Source of the DNA: Streptomyces sp. NBC_01235
GTDB lineage: Bacteria; Actinomycetota; Actinomycetes; Streptomycetales; Streptomycetaceae
DNA length: 64,000 bases
NCBI RefSeq assembly: GCF_035989285.1
Contig: NZ_CP108513.1
Coordinates: 992,001 to 1,056,000 of the forward strand
Direction of reading: 5' to 3'
The position numbers and the translations under genes are program-made. Positions within the stretch are counted from its first letter, which is position 1; every line of letters begins with the position of its first letter. This document shows positions 1 through 10,710 of the stretch, piece after piece. The notes under the pieces are model-generated. The model was not told the DNA's origin. It searched no databases and was given only the letters and a program-made list of their open reading frames with translations.

Positions 1-1701
1 GTCGTGCGGGCCGGTGTCCTCCCGGGCGCGCAGCAGCGGACCGAAGTCGACCTCCTCGACCGACGCCGCCGGAACACCGAAGTCCACCAGCTCCCGGCAG
101 CGGTCGACGACCGCCAGGACGGCGTCGGCCAGTGCGGCCGTCTTCTCCGGCCCGCAGTACGCGTCCCGCTCCGACAGCGCGCTCTGCTGCAGCACGCCCT
201 CCCGCACCAGCCTGCCCGCGAGCACGCTGATCCGCTCCCGCGCGGGAAGGGCGGCGATCCCGATCAGGTCCACCAGGTCGGCCAACCGGTCGGCCTCCGC
301 CAGCGCCGCTCCCACCCGGTCGCGGTGCCGGGACCACTCCGGATCCCCGGCCGCCCGGTGTCCGGCGGCCAGCACCGGGACGTCCCGGGAGAAGGACCCC
401 GCCCAGGAGACCGCCGGGTAGTGGCGGGCGTAGGCGAGGTCGCGGTCCAGGGTCCACAGGCAGCGGACGAAGCGTTCGGTATGGGCCGTGACCGGTTCGG
501 TCATGTCCCCGCCGGGCGGGGACACCGCGCCGATCACGGTCACCGAGCCCCGGTCACCGCCGAGCGTGGTCACGGCGGCGGCCCGCTCGTAGAAGGCCGC
601 TATGGCCGAGGCCAGTCCGGCCGGGTAGCCCTCCTCGGCGGGCAGCGCGCCCGTACGGGAGGCGAACTCGCGCAGCGCCTCGGCCCACCGGGAGGTCGAG
701 TCGGCGATGACCACCACGTCCAGGCCCATGTCTCGGAAGTACTCGGCGACCGTCACCCCCGTGTGGACACTGGCCTCGCGCGCCATCATCGGCATGTTGG
801 AGGTGTTCGCGATCGTCACCGTGCGGTCTGCCAGGCGTCCTCCGGTCCGCGGGTCCGACAGTTCCGACAACTCGGTGATGACGTCGGCCATCTCGTTGCC
901 GCGCTCGCCGCAGCCGACGTAGACGATGACATCCGCGTCGCACCACTTGGCGATCTGCTGCAGCAGCACCGTCTTTCCGGTGCCGAAGCCACCGGGCACC
1001 GCGACCGTGCTGCCACGGGCCACGGGGAAGAGCAGGTCGACCACCCGCTGACCGGTGTCGAGGGCCTCGTGGCTGTCGACGCGCTCCCGCACGGGGCGGG
1101 GCCTGCGCACCGGCCACGGGGCGCCCAGCCCCACCTCGATGCCGCCCACCACGGCCAGCACCGCGTCCTGCGAGTGGCTCCCGGAGCCGGCGATCCCCCT
1201 CACCACGCCCCCGCGGCCGGGTGGCACCAGTACCTTCACCCGTACCGGCCCCGCGTCGCGGACCTCCCCGAGTGCCTGGCCCTCGGCCAGTTCCTCGCCC
1301 TCCGCTGCCAGAGGGGAGAAGGACCAGGTGCGTTCCTCGACCACGGTCCGCCGCGTCTGCGGCAGCAGCCAGTCGCCGGCGCCGGACAGCGGGCGCAGCA
1401 GCCCGTCGAAGACCCCGCCGAGCAGGTGCGGACCGAGCCGCACCGACAGCGGCCTGCCCTGCGGCACTGCCGTCTGTCCCGGAGCGAGCCCGCCGGTGTA
1501 CTCGTACGCCTGGACGGTGACCACGTCACCGCTGATGGCCACGACCTCGCCGGGCAGTCCGGCAGGGCCGATCGAGACCAGGTCGTACATCGCGGTACCG
1601 CTCGCGTACTCCATCTCGACCAGCGGTCCGGTGACGCGCAGGATCCGGGAGACCGGCTGCCTGGCGACAGGCGGCCGGTCCGTCCCGGTGGACGCCGTCA
1701 C
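1..1701 (-). CDS. ntpA: V/A-type ATPase catalytic subunit A (3' end outside window)
   Basis: This is the catalytic nucleotide-binding subunit of a V/A-type rotary ATPase. It hydrolyses or makes ATP in the cytoplasmic head. Reading from the GTG at 1701, the protein carries the P-loop GGFGTGKT near residue 240, followed by QQIAKWCDADVIVYVGCGERGNEM, the typical A-subunit stretch, here cut only by my reading, then ADSTSRWAEALRE and the GYPAG segment. 567 codons lie inside the window, close to the family's usual 580-600, so only the last residues are missing. The start overlaps the stop of the upstream E subunit gene (GTGA), which fixes the reading order. The B and D subunit genes, if present, lie beyond the left edge. 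The assignment is very secure; whether the enzyme pumps or synthesises is not shown. Confidence 0.95.
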   Translation of the reverse strand, partial: MTASTGTDRPPVARQPVSRILRVTGPLVEMEYASGTAMYDLVSIGPAGLPGEVVAISGDVVTVQAYEYTGGLAPGQTAVPQGRPLSVRLGPHLLGGVFDGLLRPLSGAGDWLLPQTRRTVVEERTWSFSPLAAEGEELAEGQALGEVRDAGPVRVKVLVPPGRGGVVRGIAGSGSHSQDAVLAVVGGIEVGLGAPWPVRRPRPVRERVDSHEALDTGQRVVDLLFPVARGSTVAVPGGFGTGKTVLLQQIAKWCDADVIVYVGCGERGNEMADVITELSELSDPRTGGRLADRTVTIANTSNMPMMAREASVHTGVTVAEYFRDMGLDVVVIADSTSRWAEALREFASRTGALPAEEGYPAGLASAIAAFYERAAAVTTLGGDRGSVTVIGAVSPPGGDMTEPVTAHTERFVRCLWTLDRDLAYARHYPAVSWAGSFSRDVPVLAAGHRAAGDPEWSRHRDRVGAALAEADRLADLVDLIGIAALPARERISVLAGRLVREGVLQQSALSERDAYCGPEKTAALADAVLAVVDRCRELVDFGVPAASVEEVDFGPLLRAREDTGPHD

Positions 1702-2221
1702 GGCTCCCACAGGCTCCGCACCTCCGCTCCCATGCCGTCCAGGGCCCGATCGGCCAACGCGGTCAGCGACAGGTCGACCCGCCTGCCCGGCACCTGGGCC
1801 ACCACTCCCCCGTCGGCGTGCTCGGTCACCTCGGCGCCGGCGCCGAGGAGCACCCGGGCGCGCTGCTCCAGCCGCTCCCGGACCGACGCGTAGCCGTCGG
1901 CCCGACGCAGCTCCCGGACCCGTTCCGTGGCCTCGCGGCGCAGTTCCTCGTACGGCTCACGCCGAGCGGCGAGCGTGCGGGACCTGGCCTCCCGCCGGGC
2001 CCTGACGAGGAGATCACGGGCAGCGTCGGCGCCGTCGGCCTCGCCCTGCCGCCGGGCGTCTTCGAGGATCGCGCGGGCCTCGGCCTGCGCCTGGTCGAAC
2101 CGGGCGGCGGCCTCCCGCTCCGCGCGGGCCAGAAGCGCTTCCGCATCGGCCTGAGCGGCTCGCAGCAGCCCTGCCCGGACCGGGTGGAGCGCGTCCGTCG
2201 TCCGGTCGGCAGCCGGAGTCT

Positions 2222-2225
<4 letters not shown>
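1698..2225 (-). CDS. ntpE: V/A-type ATPase subunit E (peripheral stalk)
   Basis: A 175-residue protein with a long charged, alanine-rich N-terminal helix (about residues 20-100, rich in EA, AR and RR steps) followed by a small globular C-terminal part. That is the layout of V/A-ATPase E subunits, which form the peripheral stalk with the G/H subunit and hold the catalytic head still. It starts with the ATG at 2225 in an ATGA overlap with the F subunit stop and ends in a GTGA overlap with subunit A. Sequence identity in this family is low, so the call rests on architecture plus its place between F and A in the operon. Confidence 0.88.
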
Positions 2226-4368
<2,143 letters not shown>

Positions 4369-4382
<14 letters not shown>

Positions 4383-5328
4383 CGAGCACCTCACCAGGCC
4401 AGTCCCCTGGGCCGCCGCCCCGGGCGGCCAGCTCCAGCGCCCCACGAGTGCGCCACGCGTCGGCCGACAGCAGTGCCACGGCCCCCACGACCGGCTGGGG
4501 ACCGAGGCGGGACCGGCGCAGCAGTTCACGGCCGTCCCGCTCGACCGCGTCCCACCAGCGTGCCTCCGCCCGCCAGAGGTCCGCCGCCTCGTCGACGTCC
4601 TCCAGCAGCCAGCCGGCGGTGGCCGGCAGCGCCTGGCGGAAATCGGCGTACGATCCCGCGCCGACCGCTCGTGGGCCGAGCAGGCGGGCCGCCCGATGGG
4701 CGGAGACGCCCGGCATCCGGCGGCCGACGACGAACACCTCGCGGCCGAAGAGCAGGGCGAGCCGGGCCGCCGCCCAGCGGGCCGCGTCGGGAACGGCGGC
4801 GGCGAGCCGTACGGCGGCGGAAACCCGCATGCCCGTCGCGATCGCGGCCGGCGAATCGCCGCCGGGGTCGCCCCAGGCGGAGGCCGCCAGCGCGGTACGC
4901 AACTCCGACGGCGAACGGGTGCGGGCGACCCGCGTCCAGGCGATCGCCAGCGCGCCCAGGCGGTAGGGCGGGAGGTCGGGGCGTTCCATGCCCGACTGTC
5001 GTGGGTCGGCCGTGAGTTCGCTCAGATGGTGCTCGGCGTTGGAGATCTCGAATCCCGCCGCGAGTGCCCGGACGGCGTCCGTGCCGGCGGCCGGTTGCCA
5101 GCCCGCGAGGACCCGGAGGTGCCACAGAAGGGTCGCCGAGACGGCACGCTGGGCTTCGGCCGGCGTGGCGCCCGGGATGACGTCATGTCGGTACGGTGTG
5201 GCCGCCAAGTAGCGCAGGGCGTCGTCGAGTTCGCGGGACGCGGCCACCTGCCCGGTGCCCTCGGCGCCCAGGCACCCGGTCCGCAGAGCCCGTGCCCGGG
5301 TCACCCCGGCCACCCAACCGGCACCCAT
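4369..5328 (-). CDS. ntpC: V/A-type ATPase subunit C/d-like (rotor-ring socket)
   Basis: A soluble, alanine- and arginine-rich helical protein of 319 residues. Subunit C of V/A ATPases sits on the K ring and couples it to the central stalk. The segment NAEHHLSELT near residue 97 and the repeated helical pattern fit the family, and the position between the G/H-like gene and subunit I matches known operons. The ATG at 5328 overlaps the previous stop as TGATG, which decides the start. Sequence signatures in this family are weak, so the identification is partly contextual. Confidence 0.8.
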
Positions 5329-5828
5329 CAGCAACCACCTCCGTGTGGCCTCGGCGGGTCCTGGGCCCGGTGACCTTCCTGCGGCACGGTCGACGCCTCG
5401 TCCGCCGCGAGGTCCTCCAGTACGAGGGCGAGCACCCGGTCGACGAGCGTGGGTGTCCGGCTTCTGGCACGGTCGCGGACGGCGATCGCCTCACGTTCCG
5501 CCTCGGCGAGCAGTGCCTCGGCCTCGCCCTCGGCCGCGCGCAGCACCTGCTCGGCGGTGCGCGCCCGTACCTGCCGGGCCTCCTCGTGCGCCGCGGCCAC
5601 GATCGTCTCGGCCTGTCCTTCGGCTTCGCGTCGGCGCGCGGTGGCGCTCGCATCGGCCTGTTCGCGTACGCTCCGGGCTTCCGCCTCGGCCTGTTCGAGC
5701 AGGGCCAGGGGCGGTGTGAGTTCCGCACGGAGTTCGGCGGTACGGTCTGCGGGGACACCACCTGGTGCGGCGCGGCCGGGCGACGCCGCCGGCCGGAACC
5801 GCGTCAGAAAGTCCCGGAAACCCGTCAC
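5328..5828 (-). CDS. V/A-type ATPase G/H-like peripheral stalk subunit
   Basis: First gene of the ATPase operon: 166 residues, starting at a GTG at 5828 about 7 bp after GGAGGAGAG. Nearly all of residues 40-140 is a charged alanine/glutamate/arginine helix (EQAEAEARSVREQADAS and similar), a long coiled coil expected to pair with subunit E in the peripheral stalk. The call rests on this coiled coil and on leading a complete G/H-C-I-K-F-E-A series. The DosR-like box at 5921-5935 lies about 95 bp upstream, suggesting that the ATPase is induced together with the neighbouring stress genes. Confidence 0.75.
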   Translation of the reverse strand: MTGFRDFLTRFRPAASPGRAAPGGVPADRTAELRAELTPPLALLEQAEAEARSVREQADASATARRREAEGQAETIVAAAHEEARQVRARTAEQVLRAAEGEAEALLAEAEREAIAVRDRARSRTPTLVDRVLALVLEDLAADEASTVPQEGHRAQDPPRPHGGGC

Positions 5829-5920
5829 ACGCTCTCCTCCAGGTGGGGCAGGGCCCCGCTTCCCAGTCTCCCCGGTGGGCGATGGCCTGTCGCGTCGCGC
5901 TCGGCCGGCTGTCCCCCGGC

Positions 5921-5935
5921 GGGGCCGTTCGGCCC
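5921..5935 (+). promoter_or_regulatory. DosR-like box GGGGCCGTTCGGCCC
   Basis: This 15-bp near-palindrome lies in the gap between the divergent ATPase operon (start 5828) and the CBS-BON gene (start 6003). The 16 bases from 5921 are identical to those at 61786-61801, and the box closely resembles those at 12525, 17095 and 23898 (minus strand). Its half-site layout resembles the mycobacterial DosR consensus. Being a regulator site is an inference. Confidence 0.55.
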
Positions 5936-6002
5936 GGAGGCCGCACCGGTCGAACGATGCGAAACTGAGCGCATAGGTGAACGGCGTCCCCAGGAGGCAG
6001 CC

Positions 6003-6863
6003 GTGAGCGACTTCGACCGCAGCTCGGCGGAGAAGGAAGCCCGCCGCACCATGCCGGGCCGCGCCTGGACGCCCCAGGAGGAACCGCGCCAGGACGCACT
6101 GCGCCGCTACCTCGGGGCGATCGCCGGCGCCGCGTCGGCGAGGAGCGCCGCGGAGTCCGAGCGCCCTCACGGCGGGGAGGGTGCCGAGCCGCCCGCCACC
6201 GCCGCACCTGGGCCACCCGCCCCGAAACCGGCCGCACTCCGCGTGCGGGACGTGATGCGGGTGCCGGCGGCCTCCGTGGCCGGTGACATGCCGTTCCTGG
6301 ACGTGGCCCACACGCTGGCCCGTGAGCAGGTGAGCGCCCTGCCGGTGGTCGACTCCGACGACCACGTGATCGGTGTCGTCTCGGAGTCGGATCTGCTGGC
6401 CAAGGCCGCCGTGATGGCGGAGCCTCGTCGGCACGGTGCTGTCGGCAGGCTGTGGCAGCACCGCCTGTACGACAAGAGCCACGGCGACACGGCCGCCACA
6501 TTGATGACCTTCCCGCCTGTCACCGTCCACCCGGAGCAGCGGGTGGCGGACGCGGCGTGGACCGCCGCGCACGGCCGGTTGAAGCGCCTCCCCGTGACCG
6601 ACCATCACGGTCGGCTCGTCGGTGTGGTCAGCCGCCACGATCTGCTGCGTGCCCTGATCCGCGACGACGCCGAGATCCTCGCCGAGGTCGAGTCCCTGGT
6701 CGGCCGACATCTGCTGGATCCGCGCACTGTGGAGGTCACCGTGGAAAGCGGCGTGGTAACCATGGCGGGGAGAGTGGACAAGGCACTCGTCCCCGAACTG
6801 CTCGCCTCGGTAAGAGACATCGACGACGTGGTGGGTGTCATCGACGACACCGAAGCGGACTGA
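6003..6863 (+). CDS. CBS-pair and BON domain protein
   Basis: A 286-residue cytoplasmic protein starting at a GTG at 6003 after AGGAGGCAG. After a disordered 80-residue N terminus come two CBS motifs (about 82-140 with VRDVMRVPAASV and HVIGVVSESDLL; about 165-220 with LMTFPPVTVHP and RLVGVVSRHDLLRAL), then a BON domain (about 225-285, DPRTVEVTVESGVVTMAGRV). CBS pairs usually sense adenine nucleotides; BON domains often bind membranes or ligands. The family is common in Streptomyces stress islands; the mycobacterial DosR-regulated counterpart (Rv2626c) has only the CBS pair. It is divergent from the ATPase operon with a DosR-like box between them. The ligand is unknown. Confidence 0.88.
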   Translation: MSDFDRSSAEKEARRTMPGRAWTPQEEPRQDALRRYLGAIAGAASARSAAESERPHGGEGAEPPATAAPGPPAPKPAALRVRDVMRVPAASVAGDMPFLDVAHTLAREQVSALPVVDSDDHVIGVVSESDLLAKAAVMAEPRRHGAVGRLWQHRLYDKSHGDTAATLMTFPPVTVHPEQRVADAAWTAAHGRLKRLPVTDHHGRLVGVVSRHDLLRALIRDDAEILAEVESLVGRHLLDPRTVEVTVESGVVTMAGRVDKALVPELLASVRDIDDVVGVIDDTEAD

Positions 6864-6888
6864 ACCGTTCACGTCCACGGAGGGCGCA

Positions 6889-7140
6889 TCACCCCGTGCG
6901 GGCGACGAGAAAGTCGGCACTGCCGGACAGCGTGGTCAGCCGGGGCGTGTCCTCGTCCTCGATGCGGACTCCCGACCGTTCGCTGAGCACCTCCACGAAG
7001 CTCAGGAAGTCCAGAGAGTCCATCTCCAGCGCATCACGGAACACGTCGTCGAGCCCGAGAGCGGCGACTTCGGCGTCAGGAATGACCCGGGAAATCGATT
7101 CCCTCACCATGTCCAGTGCGTCGGTTCGGTTGATGTTCAC
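6889..7140 (-). CDS. Stand-alone acyl carrier protein
   Basis: An 83-residue acidic protein with the phosphopantetheine site at S42 in EMDSLDFLSF. It is translated from a GTG at 7140 that overlaps the E2 stop (GTGA), so it is the last gene of the synthetase-E1-E2 operon. ACPs carry acyl groups as thioesters. An ACP is unexpected beside a 2-oxoacid dehydrogenase and suggests that the acyl product is handed on as acyl-ACP, or that the operon feeds a lipid or polyketide pathway. No ketosynthase or holo-ACP synthase gene is nearby. Confidence 0.88.
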   Translation of the reverse strand: MNINRTDALDMVRESISRVIPDAEVAALGLDDVFRDALEMDSLDFLSFVEVLSERSGVRIEDEDTPRLTTLSGSADFLVARTG

Positions 7141-8639
7141 AGCTGCTCCGGATTCTGCAGGAGGCGGGTGACCGCCGTGAGGTAGCGGGCACCGACAGCG
7201 CCGTCGGTCGCCCGGTGGTCGGCCGAGAGGGTCGCCGTGACCACGGGCCGCACGCCCAGCAGGCCGTCGACGGCACACGGCCGGTCGGCCACCCGCCCGA
7301 AACCGACGAGGGCCACCTGCGGCGGGTAGATCACTCCGAACACGGTCTCCACGCCCTGATCCCCGAGGTTGGTGACCGTGATCGTGGTGTCCGACACCTC
7401 GGAGCCCCGCAGTCTGCCCGTACGTGCCCGGGTGACCAGGTCCTTCAGGGCGGCCATCAACTGCGGCAGTGCCAGGGCGTCGGCGTGGTGCAGTGCGGGG
7501 GCGACGAGCCCGCCGCCGCGCAGCGACACGGCCACGCCGAGGTGTACGCCCTCACCGGCCGTGAAGTGGTCGTCGGTCCAGGAACCGTTGAGCTCGGGGA
7601 CCTCCCGGGCCGCCAGGGCCGCCGCTTTGAGCAGCAGGGCGGCGGGAAGCAGCCGTTCACCGAGCGGGCTGCGCCGATTGTGCTCGTGCAGCCAGTCCAT
7701 CGCGGCGGCCATGTCCACGGTCGTGGAGAGGTAGTAGTGGGGAATGTCCCGGTTGGCGCGGCTCATCAGACCGGCGATCGCCCGGCGCATGGCCGTCCCC
7801 CTGTCTCCCGAGACACGCTCGGCGGACGGACGTACCGTGGGGGCGCCGACATGCGCGGACGGGGCCTCGGTCGCAGGCCCCGGGGCCGCCTGGCGTACGT
7901 CCGCGGCACGGACGGCCGAGTTCTTGCCCGTTCCCCTCACCGTGGCCAGGTCGACGCCCAGTTCGGCGGCCAGTCGCCGGGCGAGAGGGGTTACCCGCAG
8001 GCGTGGTTGCCGGGCGGCCACCGCTTCCTCGACGTCGGTTCGGGTGACGCGTCCTCCGGGTCCGGAACCACGCAGCGTCTCCAAGTCGACGCCGCTTTGC
8101 TGCGCCAGATGCCGGACCAGCGGGCCCGCCTCCAGGTGGCCGCCCTGCCGAGCGCTGGGCGGTACCGGGGCCGGGACCGTGGCGGGTTCGCGAGGCGAGG
8201 ACGGGGGCTTGGAAGGCTCGCGCTTCTTCGGTGCGCGACGGGCCGCTCGTCGCTTCTCCGCCTTCTCCGCCTTCTCGGTCTTCTCGGTCTTCTCGGTCTT
8301 CTCGGTCTTCTCAGTTTCCGCAGGGCCCTCGGGTTGCCTGACCTTGCGTGGCTTCCCGGTCCTGTGCGGCTTCCCCTCTCCCCCCGGGTGCTCGGGTTTC
8401 TTCGCCGTCGCCCAGATCAGCGCGAGCGGTGTGCCCACCGGCACCGTCGTGCCGGGTTCGACGAGCAGCTCGGCCATGGTTCCGGTCTCGAAGCACTCCA
8501 CCTCGATCGTCGACTTCGCGGTCTCGACGACCGCCACCGGATCGCCTTTGTGGACGGGGTCACCGGGCCCCACCAGCCACTCCAGAAGCGTGCCCTCGTC
8601 CATGTCGGCGCCGAGGGACGGCATGGTGAACTCGGCCAT
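7137..8639 (-). CDS. 2-oxoacid dehydrogenase E2 (dihydrolipoyl acyltransferase)
   Basis: A 500-residue E2 core subunit that moves acyl groups from E1 to CoA. Domains in order: one lipoyl domain (1-80, lipoyl lysine K42 in VETAKST); a charged linker containing a TEK tandem repeat; two peripheral subunit-binding domains (about 175-210, ending GSGPGGRVTRTDVEEAV, and about 220-255, GVDLATVRGTGKNSAV); and a catalytic domain with the active-site SADHRATDGA near residue 475. Having two binding domains is unusual for an E2 with a single lipoyl domain. No E3 (lipoamide dehydrogenase) gene lies nearby, so E3 must come from elsewhere. The ATG at 8639 follows the E1 beta stop by 2 bp. Confidence 0.93.
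   Translation of the reverse strand: MAEFTMPSLGADMDEGTLLEWLVGPGDPVHKGDPVAVVETAKSTIEVECFETGTMAELLVEPGTTVPVGTPLALIWATAKKPEHPGGEGKPHRTGKPRKVRQPEGPAETEKTEKTEKTEKTEKAEKAEKRRAARRAPKKREPSKPPSSPREPATVPAPVPPSARQGGHLEAGPLVRHLAQQSGVDLETLRGSGPGGRVTRTDVEEAVAARQPRLRVTPLARRLAAELGVDLATVRGTGKNSAVRAADVRQAAPGPATEAPSAHVGAPTVRPSAERVSGDRGTAMRRAIAGLMSRANRDIPHYYLSTTVDMAAAMDWLHEHNRRSPLGERLLPAALLLKAAALAAREVPELNGSWTDDHFTAGEGVHLGVAVSLRGGGLVAPALHHADALALPQLMAALKDLVTRARTGRLRGSEVSDTTITVTNLGDQGVETVFGVIYPPQVALVGFGRVADRPCAVDGLLGVRPVVTATLSADHRATDGAVGARYLTAVTRLLQNPEQL
8252..8316 (-). repeat. 9-bp tandem repeat in the E2 linker
   Basis: About seven copies of a 9-bp unit (ttctcggtc and close variants) inside the E2 gene encode the TEK/AEK repeats of the interdomain linker. 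The unit is a multiple of three, so copy-number change would lengthen or shorten the flexible arm without breaking the frame. Confidence 0.85.
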
Positions 8640-8641
8640 GG

Positions 8642-9640
8642 TCAGTCCACCGCCCGGCGGGCGGCCGCGACGATGCCGGCGGTCTGCGGCAGGGCGGCCT
8701 CCTCCAGCTGCCGGGCGTAGGGCATGGGCACCTCCGCGCTGCACACCCGCTCGACGGGCGCGTCCAATTCGTAGAAGGACTCCTCGGCGATACGGGCGGA
8801 CACCTCGGCGGCGAAGCTTCCCGTCCGCCATGCCTCGTCGACGACCACCGCACGGTGGGTACGGGCCACGGATGCGGCGACGGTCCGGGCGTCGAAGGGC
8901 CTGAGCGTTCGCAGGTCGATCACTTCGGCGCTGATGCCCGCGGCGGCCAGCTCGTCCGCCGCCACGAGGGTCTTGGGCAGCGAACCTCCGTACGTGATCA
9001 GGGAGATGTCGGTACCGGGTCTACGTATCGCTGCGTGATCCAGATCCTCTGGTGCGGTGGCCGGGAGGAGTTCGCCGGCAACGTTGTAGAGGCTTCCGTG
9101 CTCGAAGATCAGTACGGGGTCCGGATCAGCGAGCGCCGGAGCGAGCATGTGGCGTGCGTCCTCCAGGGTGGCGGGGGCGAGGACGCGGATTCCGGGGATG
9201 TGCGCGTACCAGCCCTCCAGGCTGTGCGAGTGCTGCGCGGCGAGCTGCCTTCCGGCGCCCGTCGTCATGCGGATGACCAGCGGTACGGCCAGTTGACCGC
9301 CCGACATGTGCAGCAGGGTGGCGGCGTTGTTGAGGATCTGGTCGAGGGCGAGCAGGCTGAAGTTGACGGTCATGATCTCGACGATCGGCCGCAGCCCGGC
9401 CAGGGCGGCGCCGATGCCGGCGCCCACGAACGCGGACTCCGACAGCGGGGTGTCGCGGACACGTTCGGGGCCGAACTCCTCCAGCAGGCCGAGGCTGACG
9501 CCGAAGCATCCGCCGTAGCGGCCCACGTCCTCGCCCATCAGGAAGACGCGGTCGTCGGAGCGCAGGGCGTCCCGGAGCGCTTCGCGCATCGCTTCCCGGT
9601 AGGTCGTCTTCGCCGCCTCCGGCCGCTCACCGTCACCCAT
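8642..9640 (-). CDS. Pyruvate dehydrogenase-type E1 beta subunit
   Basis: A 332-residue thiamine-diphosphate-dependent transketolase-type subunit that pairs with E1 alpha for oxidative decarboxylation of a 2-oxoacid. It shows [12 protein letters not shown] near residue 34, [20 protein letters not shown], the [14 protein letters not shown] loop, and the C-terminal transketolase domain ([19 protein letters not shown]). The ATG at 9640 has GGAGGTGA six bases upstream, inside the end of the E1 alpha gene. Substrate specificity (pyruvate, acetoin or branched-chain oxoacid) cannot be settled from sequence by eye. Confidence 0.92.
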   Translation of the reverse strand: MGDGERPEAAKTTYREAMREALRDALRSDDRVFLMGEDVGRYGGCFGVSLGLLEEFGPERVRDTPLSESAFVGAGIGAALAGLRPIVEIMTVNFSLLALDQILNNAATLLHMSGGQLAVPLVIRMTTGAGRQLAAQHSHSLEGWYAHIPGIRVLAPATLEDARHMLAPALADPDPVLIFEHGSLYNVAGELLPATAPEDLDHAAIRRPGTDISLITYGGSLPKTLVAADELAAAGISAEVIDLRTLRPFDARTVAASVARTHRAVVVDEAWRTGSFAAEVSARIAEESFYELDAPVERVCSAEVPMPYARQLEEAALPQTAGIVAAARRAVD

Positions 9641-9642
9641 GG

Positions 9643-10710
9643 TCAACTCACCTCCGCCGGTGCGCTGGTGACGTGGTGCAGAAGATGCTCCACCGGCTCC
9701 TCGGGCGCCTGCTCGGCCGCCTCTACCGCGTCGTCGACCTCGGCGGCGACCCGGCGCTCGATCGCGGCGAGTGTCTCGTCGACCGGCTCGCCGTCCTCGC
9801 GCATACGGTCGAGGAGCCGGTTGATCGGATCGCGTTCCTTCCACCGTTCGACCTCCGCTTTGTCGCGGTAGCGGTCCGGGTCGTACATGGAGTGGGCGCG
9901 GAAGCGGTAGGTGCGCAGTTCGAGGAAGTGCGGCCCGGCACCGGCCCTGACGGCCTCGGCGGCCCGGCGTGCGGTCTGTTCCACGGCCTCGACGTCCATT
10001 CCGTCGACGGCCCAGGCGACCATGCCGTACGAGGCGGCCCGCATGGCCAGGTCGGTCTGCGCCTCGTGCCGCGCCAGGGCCGTTCCCATGGCGTAGAGGT
10101 TGTTCTCGCAGACGAGCAGAAGAGGAAGTCTCCACAGGGCCGCGAGGTTCGCCGTTTCGTGGAACTCTCCCTCGGCGAAGGCTCCGTCACCGAAGAAGCA
10201 GCAGGTGACACGGTTCTGTTCGCGTATGCGGTCGGCGAGCGCGAGGCCGGCGGCCAGCGGGAGTCCACCGGCGACGATGGCGTTGCCGCCGTAGAAGCGC
10301 CTGCTCGCGTCGAACAGGTGCATGGATCCGCCCCGACCACCGCTGCACCCGGTCGTCCTGCCGTACATCTCGGCCATGACAGCCTCGGCCGTGATCCCGC
10401 GGGCCAGAGCGTGGCCGTGTTCGCGGTAGGTGGCGACGACCGCGTCCTCGGGTGTCAGTGCCTCGTTGACGCCGACGGCGACGGCCTCCTCGCCGATGTA
10501 CAGGTGGACGAAGCCTCGGATCTTCGTGGCGCTGTACAGCTCGACACACCGCTCCTCGAAGCGCCGGATGCGCAGCATGGCCTCCAGCAGATCCGTCCGG
10601 TGCCCGGTGCTCGTCGTCTTCCTGGTCGTCTTCTTGGTCGTCGCGGACTTCTTTCCGGCCTTCCGGGGCGCCGGGTCCTTCCGCGTGCGGGTGGGGCGGG
10701 CCGGGCTCAT
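9643..10710 (-). CDS. Pyruvate dehydrogenase-type E1 alpha subunit
   Basis: A 355-residue E1 alpha subunit. A lysine-rich, disordered N-terminal tail (about 35 residues with [14 protein letters not shown]) precedes the catalytic domain. The thiamine-diphosphate motif is seen as [10 protein letters not shown] followed about 25 residues later by ENNLYAMG, and the phosphorylation-loop region reads [14 protein letters not shown]. Its ATG at 10710 overlaps the stop of the upstream synthetase gene as ATGA, so the two are translationally coupled. The basic tail is not usual for E1 alpha and might bind nucleic acid or acidic partners; that is a guess. Confidence 0.93.
   Translation of the reverse strand: MSPARPTRTRKDPAPRKAGKKSATTKKTTRKTTSTGHRTDLLEAMLRIRRFEERCVELYSATKIRGFVHLYIGEEAVAVGVNEALTPEDAVVATYREHGHALARGITAEAVMAEMYGRTTGCSGGRGGSMHLFDASRRFYGGNAIVAGGLPLAAGLALADRIREQNRVTCCFFGDGAFAEGEFHETANLAALWRLPLLLVCENNLYAMGTALARHEAQTDLAMRAASYGMVAWAVDGMDVEAVEQTARRAAEAVRAGAGPHFLELRTYRFRAHSMYDPDRYRDKAEVERWKERDPINRLLDRMREDGEPVDETLAAIERRVAAEVDDAVEAAEQAPEEPVEHLLHHVTSAPAEVS

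Noticed and set aside
4..1893. Long plus-strand open frame of 629 codons
   Set aside because: It is antisense to ATPase subunits A and E, its translation is Arg/Pro/Gly/His-rich low-complexity text, and the minus strand has clear P-loop and family motifs.
8252..8316. 9-bp repeat considered as a mobile-element end
   Set aside because: It is coding sequence for the E2 linker and has no inverted partner.
7215..8720. Plus-strand open frame of 501 codons opposite E2
   Set aside because: Antisense shadow; the minus strand has lipoyl, binding and catalytic domains.
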